DNA of 64,000 nt from Erythroxylum novogranatense (taxonomy: Eukaryota > Streptophyta > Magnoliopsida > Malpighiales > Erythroxylaceae). Positions 22,841 to 33,499 of the stretch are shown here, in pieces; position 1 is the stretch's first letter; the number at the start of each line of letters is the position of its first letter. The translations under genes and the position numbers were made by a program. The DNA lies in NCBI GenBank assembly GCA_029891385.1, contig CM057226.1, forward strand, positions 93,070,977 to 93,134,976, written 5' to 3'. The notes under the pieces were generated by a model. The model did not search any database, was not told where the DNA came from, and worked only from the letters and a program-made list of their open reading frames with translations.

Positions 22841-24100
22841 GTGGAAACAAAGACACTAGACGAGGCGGTAGTCTTGACAAACTTTCTGGACGTGAGAGTT
22901 GATGAAGAAATGGAGAGGATGAACCCCGTAGAAGAAACACAGCAGGTCATATTGGAAGAAGCGGACCACTCTAAGTTCACAAATCTAGGTTCTGAGCTTC
23001 AGAAGGGCCTAGTCAAAGAACTCACGGATTGCTTAGTAGAAAACAGATTGGTCTTCGCCTGGGTACCGAGCGATACGCTCGAAATTTCTTGATCAGTCGC
23101 ATCGTATTCTCTCGAAATGCGAAAAGATTGCAAGCCAGTTAGACAGAAGAAGCAGTGTCAAAGCAAAGAGAGGCAGGAAGTGATTGAGAAAGAGATAGAA
23201 AAGCTGTTTAGCGCTGGGTTCATTCGGGAAGTCAAATACGCCGAATGGTTGGCAAATGTTGTACTTGTGAAGAAGAAAAATGGAAAGTGGAGAATGTGCA
23301 TTGACTTCACCGATTTAAACAAAGCGTGCCCAAAGGATAGCTTCCCTTTGCCCAAAATCGATCAGCTGGTAGACTCCACGTCAGGGCATGAACTTCTCAG
23401 CCTTTTGGACGCTTTTTTGGGCTACCATCAGATTCAAATAAGTCTTGAAAACGAAGAGAAGACAGCTTTTATAACTGACCAGGGCACGTATTGCTACCAA
23501 GTAATACCGTTCGGCTTGAAGAATGCAGGAGCCACTTATCAGCAGCTCGTCATGGAAGTTTTTAAGAAACAGATCAGTCGATCAATTGAGGCCTATGTGG
23601 ATGATATGGTGATCAAAAGTAAGACGACCGCTAAACATGTGGAAGATCTCAAAGAAGTCTTCCAAACCCTTAATAAATTTCAGATAAAGCTGAACCCGGA
23701 AAAATGCGTCTTTGGTGTGGCATCTGAAACATTCCTGGGGTTTATGATTACTCAGTGGGGGATTGAAGCTAATCCAAAAAAGATCGAAGCTATCGTCCAA
23801 ATGCCCTCACCGCGGTGCTTGAAAGATGTTCAGATATTGACCGGGCGGATAGTTTCTTTAAGCAAATTCATCTCCAGGATGGGGGACAAGTGCCTCCCGT
23901 TTTTCAAAATTTTGAGGAAAGTGGACGTGACCCAGTTCCAATGGCCGGATGAATGCGAAAGAGCATTTCAACACTTGAAGCAATGTTTGACTAGTCTACC
24001 CATTTTGCAGAGCCCCGTTGAAGGGGAGAGTCTGATTATTTATCTAGCAGTCACAGATGGGGCGATCAATGCAGCAATTCCCGATCTACTACGTCAGTAA
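22841..24100 (+). pseudogene. Element C: reverse transcriptase domain
   Basis: The long open part at 23117-24100 (327 codons) covers a complete Ty3/gypsy RT of the Tat lineage. It contains IEKLFSAGFIREVKYAEWLA, CIDFTDLNKACPKDSFPLPK, FGLKNAGATYQ and YVDDMV with the catalytic Asp pair at 23599-23604. The preceding frame (22841-23092) is the acidic linker. A stop (TGA near 23091) separates the two, and a further frameshift near 24060-24100 separates RT from RNase H. It would copy the element RNA into cDNA in an active copy; this one cannot make the polyprotein. Confidence 0.9.
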
Positions 24101-24989
24101 GTTGCTGAACGAACCAGAAACACGATATGCACCCATAGAAAAGTTGGCTCTCTCCTTGATAACTGCGGTGCGGAAACTAAGGCCTTACTTACAAAGTCAT
24201 ACCGTTGAGGTATGGACCGACCAACCCCTCAGGCAATGCCTCCAAAAGCCCGAGACCTCGGGGTGATTAATAAAATGGGCAGTAGAGCTGGGGGAGTTTG
24301 ATATACAATATAAGCATCGGATGATGATCAAGGCCCAAGTGTTGGCGGACTTCGTTGCAGAAATGAGTCAACCTAACTCGCAGGGCGAGCAACGCCCTGC
24401 CTGGAGCCTATTTGTTGATGGGTCGTCCAACGCTGAGGGGTGAGGAGTAGGAGTGGTATTGATCAGCCCGCACCAGGAAGAAAAGGTAGAATATGCTCTT
24501 CGGTTAGAATTTAGAGCTTCCAATAACGAAGCAGAATACGTGGCTCTGATATTCGGCCTCCAATTGGTAAGGGAGATGGGGGTGAAACATTTGAAGGTGT
24601 ACAGCGACAGCCAGATAGTAGTTGGTCAAGTCACTGGGTAGTATGAGGCCAAGGGGAGCAGCATGATCAAGTACCTGGAATTGGTAAAGCAAGAGTTGAG
24701 TAATTTCAAGCAATACTCGGTCAGCAGGATAGAACGGGCCCAAAATGCTAAGGTAGATGTGCTTTCCAAAATGACTTCCGACCGAGATGCAAGAAATAAC
24801 ATTTTGGTCGAGCGGCTAGATCGGCCTAGCATTCAGAAAGCCAATGAAGTCCTTGATGCAAATGCCGAGCGATCAAGTTGGATAGAACCAATCAGACAAT
24901 ACCTCCTCGTGGGAACACAGCCAGAAGAAACCTTAGAGGTCAAGAAACTAAGGGTAAAGGTGGCCAAATATGCGATCGTTAATGGCACC
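24101..24989 (+). pseudogene. Element C: RNase H domain with in-frame stops
   Basis: Frame 24057-24989 reads through the RT-connection and RNase H. Motifs are WSLFVDGSSN (first catalytic Asp), ASNNEAEYVALIFGL (Glu) and KVYSDSQIVVGQV (Asp). The frame is preserved without indels but contains stops at 24264 (TGA), 24441 (TGA) and 24639 (TAG). The first and third replace residues that are Arg and Gln in relatives. The domain order RT-RNase H-integrase is that of Ty3/gypsy. Confidence 0.85.
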
Positions 24990-26107
24990 TTGTACAAGTG
25001 ATTTTATGACTGGCCACTACTACGATGCTTGAGAGAAGAAGAGGCAGAACAGGCAATGGCTGAAGTCTACGAAGGAATGTGCGAAAATCACGTAGGAGGT
25101 AGAATGTTGGCTCATAGGCTAATTAGACAGGGGTATTACTGGCCAACAATGAATAGAGACTGCCAGGAGAAAGTCAATCGGTGTGAGGCTTGCTAGAAAA
25201 ACAGTAACCTGTCTCACCAGCCGACCGAGAGGATGAAAATCGTGAGCCAACCTATCTCCATTGCTCAATGGGGAATGGATATACTAGGACCTTTCCCCCT
25301 CAGTCCTGGACAGAAGAAATTTTTGATAGTAGCAGTGGAATACTTCACCAAATGGGTAGAAGCAGAAGCGGTCGCTACAATTACTGAGCAGAAGATGGAA
25401 AATTTTGTAAGAAGAAATATACTGAGTCGCTTTGGGATGCCTATGGTGTTGGTTACAGACAACGATCGGTAGTTCGACAATGACAAGTTCAGAGATTTCT
25501 GCGAGCGATTAAAAATAAGGCTCTAATTAACTTCAGTAGCTCACCCTCAAAGCAACGGTCTTACGGAGAACACTAACAAAAAGATAATGAGTGCCCTCAA
25601 GAAGCACTTCGATGGACGTAAGACTTAGGTAGATGAACTAGATGAAGTATTGTGGGCGTATAGAACTACCCCAAATGGAGCCACAGGGGAAACACTGTTC
25701 AGGATGACCTTTGGGGCAGAAGCCCTAGTTCCAGTAGAAGTGGTGTTGCACAACCAAAGAGTGTCGAGTTATGAAGAAGAGCGGAATAATGAAGCCCGCT
25801 AGGCAGAACTTGTGCTTCTTAGTGAAGACAAGGATAGGGCAACCGCTCGATCAGAAGCCATCAGAAAAAAAGCAACAAGATTTTACAACGAAAGGGTAAA
25901 GCCGAGCGATATAAAGGTCGGTGGGTATGTCCTGCAAAAAACTGAGGTGGCTGGAAAGCATCCTGGGAAGCTCGGTCAGACATGGGAAGGACCCTAGCAA
26001 GTGGTCAATCAAGCCGAACATGGCTCTTACATCCTGCGCGATACGAATGGGAAGATTCTACCGAGGCCCTAGAACTCTCAAAACCTGAAGGAATTCTACC
26101 AATAGAT
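24990..26107 (+). pseudogene. Element C: integrase with seven in-frame stops
   Basis: The same frame as the RNase H continues to 25997. The zinc-binding H-H-C-C motif is seen (ENHVGGRMLAHRLIRQGYYW ... RCEAC). The catalytic core follows: WGMDILGPFPLSPGQKKFLI with Asp near 25276, LVTDND with Asp near 25455, and the Glu in the AHPQSNG..EN segment near 25566. Stops lie at 24999 (TGA), 25194 (TAG), 25470 (TAG), 25524 (TAA), 25626 (TAG), 25800 (TAG) and 25995 (TAG), with no frameshift between them. No chromodomain is seen, as expected for Tat. The reading frame fades after 26107. Confidence 0.9.
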
Positions 26108-26319
26108 AAGCCTTATTTTAGTTCTCTTTTCTTTGTTTATTATTTTTTATTGTACATGCAACTTATGGGTACCTTTTTCCTGGCCCTACCAGTCAGGTTT
26201 TTTAACGACCCATGCCCTTGTCATCATCAATAAAGGGGTTTCAAATTTTTTGGCAAGAAAAATCTCACTCAATTTGGCAAGGGGAGAAAATTCCAACAAT
26301 TGATCACCTCGACATCGCT
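26108..26319 (+). other. Element C: untranslated spacer after pol
   Basis: Between the end of the integrase frame and the tandem array lies about 210 bp of T-rich sequence with no recognisable domain. It belongs to the 3' untranslated region of element C. Confidence 0.5.
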
Positions 26320-26930
26320 CGGCCCCTATGTCGATCGGCCAGGTTGCCAAGACCAGATCCTTGGAACCAGGCGATGCCGAGAAGATGAATCTCAGATCAC
26401 ACAGCCTCGACCACACTCGGCTAGGTTGCCAAGACAAGATCCTTGGAACCAGGCGATGTCGAGAAGATGAATCTCGGATCGTTCGACCTCGACCACGCTC
26501 GGCCAGGTTGCCAAGACAAGATCCTTAGAACCAGGCGATGCCGAGAAGATGAATCTCAGATCGTTCGACCTCGACCACGCTCGGCCAGGTTTCCAAGACG
26601 AGATCCTTAGAACCAAGCGATGCCGAGAAGATGAATCTCGGATCGCTCGACCTCGACCACGCTCGCCAGGTTGCCAAGATGAGATCTTTGGAACCAAGTG
26701 ATGCCGAGAAGATGAATCTCGGATCGCTCGACCTTGAATACGCTCGGCCAGGTTACCAAGACGGGATCTTGAAACTAGGCGATGTCAAGACAGGATCTTG
26801 GATCTCTCGGCCTCGACATCGCTCGACCCTTATGTCGATCGGTCAGGTGGCCAAGGCGGGATCTTGGAACCAGGCGATGCCAAGATAAAATCTTGGATCG
26901 TTCGGCCTTACGTTGTCTCGATCGACGATG
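26320..26930 (+). repeat. 82-bp tandem array in the 3' UTR of element C
   Basis: AGGTTGCC-like starts lie near 26341, 26423, 26505, 26587, 26668, 26750 and 26845, spaced 82, 82, 82, 81, 82 and 95. Each unit contains AAGA(C)GAGATCCTTGGAACC, GCGATGCCGAGAAGATGAAT and CTCGACC(A)CGCTCGG. The array stands between integrase and the 3' end. 3' UTR arrays are known in the Tat/Ogre lineage, where they seed satellite DNA. Units are about 85-95% alike by eye. Confidence 0.9.
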
Positions 26931-27058
26931 CTATTTGGAAAGATCGCTCAATGTCAACATGACAAATAAAGGTGGTAATGAAAAATAAAAGAACTCTATT
27001 TCCTTGAATTAACATTCTGGCCACAAGCCTGGCCAGATGAGCATTGAAAAGGGGAAAA

Positions 27059-27816
27059 TGTAACATCCCGTTACCGATGCGATGAGCATATTGGTACGGG
27101 TAGTTCTGTTATTGCATAAGTGTGATCGAGTGCTTTGTGGCCTCTGATTTTAAAGAGATAGATCATTTTGCACATGCATACATAGTGACATGCATTCATG
27201 ATTGTTCCAGCATTTGAATTGTGATTATGAGTTGAATTGTGAATCTTGAGATTATTAGGTTAGATTGTGACTTGATTGAGAATTTAAGAATAATTGAGTG
27301 GAATAGTTGAATTAGAGTGAGAATTGAACTTTAGGGAATTGGAAATTGAAAATTGAGTTTGGGATCGAATGTTTTACATTTTTAAGGAATTATGGGAATT
27401 ATTCTGGAATTTTCAGAGTTATGTGTCTGGATCGGAAAAATGATCTTGAGACTGATGATTTAGATTCCGGTTCCAAAATTGACTGAAAAATGGCTTGAAA
27501 AATTTAGATTTGTGAGTTTAGGAATTATTGTGACGAGCCATTGAAATTAGAGACAGAAAAATTAAATGAATGTGAGGACTATGATCTATAGGTTTAAATC
27601 CACCCCTTTATATAGCTTTAGGGTTTGAAATTTGGTAGAAAAAACCAAACTTCTTCCTTCTTCTCCTTCCTTCGACGGTGTGATTCTCTTCCCTTGGAGA
27701 TCTTGTTTGTTTCCCTTTTCATTGTGGTTGATGAGCTGCTAGAAGCCTTGGGAAAGTTGATGTTTTGCTTGGCTTTGGAGAATCATCGTTGGTGTTAGAA
27801 GTTGAGAGAGTTTTCG
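27059..27816 (+). mobile_element. LTR P, first part (B family)
   Basis: It begins TGTAACATCCCGTTACCGATG at 27059, the same start as LTR B. It is interrupted at 27817 by solo LTR G and resumes at 30773. A TATA-like TTTATATAGC is at 27607-27616. Left flank GAAAA (27054-27058) and right flank AAAAA (32694-32698) could be a TSD with one G-to-A change. Since B-family LTRs belong with chromovirus pol and C has Tat pol, I favour a solo LTR inserted in C. The alternative, that it is the 3' LTR of C itself, is suggested by the purine-rich AAAAGGGGAAAA before it. Confidence 0.75.
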
Positions 27817-28541
27817 TGTAACATCCTTCTATCGCGAGCAAGTGATACAGTAAATTGGGACGGACGAAAGGTTTCATTGCATTCTTGATTGATTTTATTC
27901 TTGGCCTCTAATTATAGAAGAACTGGTTTCTTGCATATGCATTTATTATGGGTACATGCGATCATGATTTAGCGACATTTTAATTGTAATTGTGAACCGA
28001 TTGGGTGATTGGATTATATTGATTGAGAAATTAAGAGTAAGTGAGTCGAATGACTGATTTAGATTAGTCAAGAGTGATTGGCATCGATAGTGACTTGTAG
28101 GAAATTTTCGGAAATTGGAGGAAATGCGGACGAAAATATTTAAGAGATGACCGATTATTATCTGATGCAGAAAGAATTGTCCAATGGAAATGGAAAAGTT
28201 AGAGTGGGACTGTTAGGAAATAAATATGTGGAGCTACTAAAATTTAGAGACTGAAATTTGGACCGATTTGGAGACCTATGCCTATAAATAGCTAGGTTTG
28301 GAAAATTGGGATTATTTTCCTAAGGCAATCATGACTCCTTCTCCTCCTTCCATGGCGTTCTTCGTTTCTCTCATGAGTGAGGATTCTTTGATTATTTCTT
28401 GTGATTTTCCTCTTATTGTGTAAGGCTAACAAGTCTATTGTGATTGATAAAGGGTGAGGAGCTTAGAGTGGATCATCGTTGGGTTTGAAACATTTTAGGG
28501 TTCTGGCGTTTTGTGAGATCCGTGGATTTGGAGCTTGATTG

Positions 28542-30460
28542 GTAAGTTTTAATGGTTTTAATGTTGTTATTGATGGTTTTATGGAATTTATAGCATTTAT
28601 TATGGATGATTGAGTAGTCGGAGAGTTAATGGGAGTTTAGAGAGAAAGCGGATGTAAATCGATCGGAGAAGACGACTGCGACTTCTGACGTCATGGCGTG
28701 CTGAGCCTCATTGCGGCGAAAGGATTATTATTCAGTGCAGGCAAAAGGGTTTCACGCCGTGGCGAGGAGAAGGGACGTCCGGCGGCGTCATTTGGTTGGC
28801 CTTGTGACGAGCCCGCCGCCCCTAACGAGCTGGCGTGTGGCGTTCGCCTTGGCGGCGTGTTACGCCTTGTGGCGAGCAACCCGTTTAATGGCGTGGCAAA
28901 GGCCGCATGAGTTCATGACGACGGAACTGTTTTGTTGGTTTAATTATGGTTTATTGGGCATAACTTTTGGTATAGACCTCCAATTGAAGTGATTCAGTTC
29001 GTTGCGAACTAGGGAAAGAGGCCTCGATTGAGAATAATTATGAGAATTAGAATTTAATTATGATGGTACTGATTCGTAGAGATTAAGGTCAATTATGGTT
29101 AATAGTGTGACCAAAATATTTAATTGAGACAATTGGAGTTCTAATTGAGTTTTCTTTGTATAATTTGACCAATGGATAGGAAATTGTTATAGGAAGTATG
29201 AATTGAGAAAATTGAACGAAGGCGAGGATTGAACTAAATCGGTATTGATCCAATTGAGTGAAGAGTTGAGATCGATCATAGGATATCGAAATGGGGTTCT
29301 AGCACCTAAATCGTGATCATGCATTGGAGATAATTTCATAGAGACATATGCATTCTTGTCATTATTTAATTGGCGATTTTGTAATGGACTGCATCTTGAT
29401 TGTTATAAAGGCACCGTTGGATAAATCGTTCCACGGGCATTCTTTGGGACTTCAGACGATGGCTCGGAAGTTCTGGTGAGTAACCTAGTTGGTTTCTCAA
29501 ATTCTTGAGTGTCTAAATGTTCCTTTGTAAATTACTTGATAACGTGAAGTACAAGATTCTTGAATTATATGTGATTGGATTGCCTCAGTATTATTCTTGA
29601 AATGTATATGGTAGAGTTGCATGCTCTTCTTGTATAGAATCGAACAATGTGAATTACCTTGTATGATTGCATGACTCTTTGGAAAGAATACGATCGCATT
29701 GTATGTGTTTCTTGTATTGGATCAATTCTTGAATCCTTGAGTCTTTGTTACCTTTGGGCTTTATAGCTATACACTGTAAATTCTTGAATCATTGAATCTT
29801 GAATTTACGTATATTCTTGAGAAATACACTCTTGGGCTTTTATAGCCATATCTTGAGCTCTTGAATCTCGCTCTTGAATCTGAATTTATTGAACACTACA
29901 TTGCATGCATAAATGCATGATCGGATAAAGGATCGTGACCCAGTTGCTAATCTCCTTTGAAAAGAGCCTAGAGCTCGAACACTATCTTTTGGGCTTAGCT
30001 TTGAGGAGAAATCACACGCGCCCCCCCATCGCTTATCTTGTTGAGCACTTGGGCACAACATGAATAACCGGAAAGAGTCTCATATGCATCATATACATGA
30101 TTGATTGAATCGCCAAATTATGTGATGATTCTTGAATCGAGTGATGCCATGATTTCTTGTAAATTGTGATGTGATCTCGTGAAGCGCATTATATTCTTGT
30201 AATATTGTTACCGATACTATATCTTGATATAGACTATCATACCTTTACGTAAAGCATTCTCTACGCCATCGTATTATTATTCTCGATCATCATCTATCGT
30301 CAATGGCTGTTATAGACCACGTAAATTGTTATATATCTTTGTTAATTAATATTCTTGTGCGTGCTATACGCAATTTGCGTAATGCATGATTTAGTGAACC
30401 ATCGATGATGGTTTCTCACCGAGTTCATAAACTCACCCAACATTGCAACTTATTTTTCAG
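28542..30460 (+). other. Candidate two-intron leader inside LTR G
   Basis: Donor 1 is at 28542 (GATTG|GTAAGTTTTAATGG). Acceptor 1 ends at 29410 (TTGTTATAAAG). Candidate exon 2 is 29411-29475 (65 nt, GCACCGTTGG start). Donor 2 is at 29476 (TTCTG|GTGAGTAACC). Acceptor 2 ends at 30460 (TATTTTTCAG). Introns would be 869 and 985 nt. The hairpin is at 30394-30419. The TATA box lies about 250 bp before donor 1, which fits a short first exon. Confidence 0.5.
28660..28915 (+). repeat. GC-rich GGCG/CGCC cassette in LTR G
   Basis: A 250-bp GC-rich island is rich in GTGGCGAG, GGCGGCGT, CTTGTGACGAGC and ACGCCTTGTGGCGAGC. Open frames of 60-90 codons here are a by-product of high GC content. It lies in candidate intron 1, upstream of the conserved GGCATAACTTTT...GACCTCCAATTG block. 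Confidence 0.7.
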
Positions 30461-30808
30461 AAATCGAAGAGTACCCGTTAGCAAAGCGGAGTATGTTCGC
30501 AGGATTCAAGTGAAGGTCGAAGTCGGGATCGGTTAGGTATCGCATTGCATGTCTTGACTTTTGTACTAAAATGGTTATTTGTATTCGTAAGATTGATCTC
30601 GGTGGCTATTGAAAATGTTTGTACCCAATTGGATGAACTTCGCGCATTTGTTATTTAAAAGTAATGTCGATTTACGATCGAGTGGTTAGTACGCCATTCT
30701 CGCGGGGCACGGACCCGGATATCACTGTGGATGTCAGGTTCAGATCCTGCAGGTGTGGGGTGTTACATTTCGGAAGTTTTTAGGGTTTACAGAATGAGCT
30801 TTGATTTG

Positions 30809-32307
30809 GTAAGTTTAATGAGTTTAATGTCGTTATTTATTGTTGGTTGTTGCATTTATTGTATTTAATGTGTTAGTTTGGGTAGTTGGAGTGAGTTAAT
30901 GATGGTTTTGAGAGAGAGAAAGAATGAAAATCGATCGGAGAAGACGAAGATCGTTCGCACGTCGCGACGTCTGCAACTGGCCTCGCCGTGACGAGCCAGT
31001 GCGTGTTCGACGCGACGAGCGGGCCGTGTCGCCGTGACGAGCGTGTGGATATTCGTCGTAATGAGGGTGCTTCCACGCCGCGACGAGCGTCCCTTCCCAC
31101 GTTGCGACGAGGGACTCTTGACCGCGACAAGGGGCAATTTCTGAAGTGAAATAAGTTGGTTTTTGTGGTGTATTTTATAGTGTAGACCTCCAATTGAGGC
31201 GATTCTGGATTCGTTGTGAACTAGAGAAAGAGGTCTACAATTATGGTAAAGACTGAGAGTTTGAATTTTGGTTAGAGGAATCAAAATTATCGAAAGAGAG
31301 TCTATTATAGTTTCAAATGCAACCCAAGAGTTATGTTGTGACAATTGGAGTTATCATTGGGGACTTAGTGAAGGAATTTGACCTAGTGAATAGTAAATTT
31401 TGGGTTGTGAAGTGAGAAATAGCGGAATTGGTTTAGAGCGCTGGAAAATCATGATCATGCATCGTACAATTTTAAATTAAGACATGTACATTATCGAATT
31501 TATTTGATTGAGCATTTAGTGATGAGAATTCGTTTGAATTGTTATAGAGGTGCCGTTGGATCGTCAGTCGACGGATATTGCTAGGAATTCCAGGCAGTAG
31601 CTCAGAAATTAAAGGTGAGTAACCTAGTTGGTTCCTCAATCTTTGTGTGTTAAATGTTCTATGAATATGTGAGTTGTTTGTCAATGTGAGTGTTTGTAAC
31701 TGTGAAATAGATGTGCTGAAATTGTGGATAAATGTTCTGAATGCGATAAATAGAATCGATTGATATATATATGTTATTGATTGTGCGAGTGTGAGTGCAT
31801 GCTAGGCATGATTAAAAGCGGTAAATTAACAGTTGTGACTGGAGCAATTAGTGATCAGAGCTTTAAGCTCGATTATCAGTGAAAACGGCCTAAGGCCAAA
31901 AAGGGAAATAGTGCATACCCAGAGGGCTCTCCTATCCCTAATGTGAGCGGAAAGTAGTGCACACCCTGAGGGCTCTCCTACTTGCCAAAAATGCGATTAT
32001 TGTGAAATGTGCCAAATCGGGACAATATTGATGCTCAGTCACAACACTGACATAAAATGAGAATTGGCATGTATTATGCATCTGACTGTGTGGTGAAAAG
32101 TGAGAATGCGTGTAGCATGTGATAATTTCTCAGTGACCTATCTAATGTATGATTATAGTGAAAATGTGTAAAGTGTCTGATAGTGTTCCGAATTGTGTTT
32201 TGTGACTGCGTGATATATTATATGCATATGCATGAGTTGGGTGAACCTTCGATGATGGTTTCTCATTGAGTTCGCAAACTAACCCAACATTGCTAATATT
32301 TTTCAAG
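30809..32307 (+). other. Candidate two-intron leader inside LTR P
   Basis: Donor 1 is at 30809 (GATTTG|GTAAGTTTAATGAG). Acceptor 1 ends at 31547 (TTGTTATAG). Candidate exon 2 is 31548-31614 (67 nt, AGGTGCCGTTGG start). Donor 2 is at 31615 (TAAAG|GTGAGTAACC). Acceptor 2 would end at 32307, but reads TTTTTCAAG, one inserted A compared with the others. Introns would be 739 and 693 nt. The hairpin at 32241-32265 has one mismatch (CCTTC). Confidence 0.45.
30935..31145 (+). repeat. GC-rich TCGCGACG cassette in LTR P
   Basis: ACGTCGCGACGTC, GCCGTGACGAGC, GACGCGACGAGCG, GCCGCGACGAGCG and TTGCGACGAGG succeed each other over 200 bp. The same motif dominates the cassettes of element R and LTR N, which are not otherwise related to P. 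Confidence 0.8.
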
Positions 32308-32693
32308 ACAACGTTAGTAGATTCTTAGCTCCCGTGATAGAGTTTTCCTGCAGTGCGAGTGCTTGGTCAAGCGAAGCGATGGCACACAGGTGGGTCAGCT
32401 GGGGCAATTTTTGGGGATGACTTAGTATAGACTTTTATATCAGTTTCCTTTTTGGAATATTGTGTTAGACTGTAGGGAACTGACAGACCTGTCTATATTT
32501 TGGATTGATGTTATGAAATGAAAGATTATTGTGGTTTTAAATTTTAGTGATTTGCATATTGCGGTGTAATTATTATTGATGCCATGTGAGTATTTAGTGA
32601 TAGTTGTGAGCGTAGCACTTCCTTGCTGTAGGATATGCGTCAGAACGACCCACGGGCGTCCCGGTGCGTACCCTATGGTAAAGGGGCGCTACA

Positions 32694-33291
32694 AAAAATC
32701 ATTTTGATCCTTCGGGGGGAGCGGGAGGGTCAGCAACCGGATTGGCAGGAGAAGGGCCAATAGCCAGATCGACAGGAGAAGACAATAGAGAGACATCCTC
32801 TTCATCGGAACTCAGGTCCAGTGCCTCATCTAGCTAGACCTCTCTTTCTTTCTTAACTATCTCCCTTACTTGCTCCAGAGAAAGGCCGAGAGCGATGGGA
32901 AGCATCAGCTCGGCATAATCCTCGAATGAAGGACCATCTGACCCGTCAAGGATGCAAATGTCGTGGCAATTCTTCAGGATCGAAAGGGCCAAGTCACAAG
33001 CAAACTCTAAGCACTCCGCCTGTAAGAACCTCCTTTTCCATTGCTTGATCGCCTCAACCCTCTGCTTTTTGATGGAGCCTCGCAACTCTATCAGCCTATC
33101 CTCGACCCTCATTTTATCCCTCACCGCTTCATGGCAGTCCTGGAGGAATTTTGATCGAAGCTCCTGCTCTGTCTCCACCTTCCTCTTCAAGTTCTTACAT
33201 TCCTTGGCCAGCCTGTCCTTCGCCGCAATCACTCTGTTTTTTTCCTCCTCCCCCGTAGCGAGTTGAACTTTCAAAACACTCCTCTCCTCCT
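32694..33291 (-). CDS. Antisense ORF of a Tat-type element (aORF-like), coiled-coil protein
   Basis: The minus strand is open from about 33291 to 32834 (146 residues from the first listed start). The protein is rich in Lys, Glu and Arg, with heptad-like stretches (EEEKNRVIAAKDRLAKECKN, then MRVEDRLIELRGSIKKQRVE). It ends with a more hydrophobic segment (LALSILKNCHDICILDG, ALGLSLEQVREIVKKER). Tat-lineage elements often carry an extra ORF in antisense between integrase and the 3' LTR, and this one is in that place if LTR P is a later insertion. The function of such proteins is unknown. The 5' end of the ORF is cut near 33291 by a SINE-like sequence. The 32694-32833 stretch holds nothing else recognisable. 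Confidence 0.5.
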
Positions 33292-33470
33292 CCCAATTGG
33301 CTCAATGGTAAGAGGCGTGCTTGTAAAAGCAACAAAACCTTGAGGTTGGGTGTTCGATTCCCACCAAAGAGGACAATACTGATTTGTGTTGGATGCCGCG
33401 GTATAACCCGCAAACACACGCTGGGTGAGAAATGCTAGCCCAGGTGTGGGGTCCAACAATACAGGTACGA
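33292..33470 (+). mobile_element. tRNA-derived SINE-like sequence
   Basis: TGGCTCAATGG (33298-33308) fits the pol III A box (TRGCNNAGYGG, one base off) and TGTTCGATTCCC (33350-33361) fits the B box (GGTTCGANTCC). They are about 50 bp apart, as in a tRNA with an insertion. A tRNA-unrelated part with CCAGGTGTGGGGTCC follows. No clear TSD or 3' tail was found, so the right end is uncertain. It could also be a degenerate tRNA pseudogene. Confidence 0.45.
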
Positions 33471-33499
33471 GATTAGAATCCTGACTTTCTCTGTTTTTA

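Larger units (their letters stand above)
27817..30767 (+). mobile_element. Solo LTR G (2.95 kb) with TSD TTTCG
   Basis: It starts TGTAACATCC at 27817 and ends GGGGTGTTACA at 30767. TTTCG is directly before (27812-27816) and after (30768-30772), a perfect 5-bp TSD. No internal region is present, so it is a solo LTR. It sits within LTR P, in its candidate exon 1. A good TATA box (CCTATAAATAG) lies at 28281-28290. Its ends group with A, E and F. Confidence 0.95.
30773..32693 (+). mobile_element. LTR P, second part (B family)
   Basis: It continues LTR P after solo LTR G. It ends GGGGCGCTACA at 32693, the exact complement of the LTR B start. The final 100 bp (GACCCACGGGCGTCCCGGTGCGTACCC) match 8695-8760 in inverse. 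Without G the LTR is 2.68 kb; it lacks the 1.1-kb array of LTR B. Two copies of a GAGGGCTCTCCTA-containing segment (31918-31985) have a counterpart in LTR B (9380-9450). Confidence 0.85.

Noticed and set aside
28691..28992. Overlapping frames of 62-93 codons on both strands
   Set aside because: They coincide with the GC-rich cassette of solo LTR G, where stop codons are rare by composition.
30865..31344. Minus-strand ORF of 159 codons in LTR P
   Set aside because: It covers the GC-rich cassette and is not preserved in related LTRs B and K; composition explains it.
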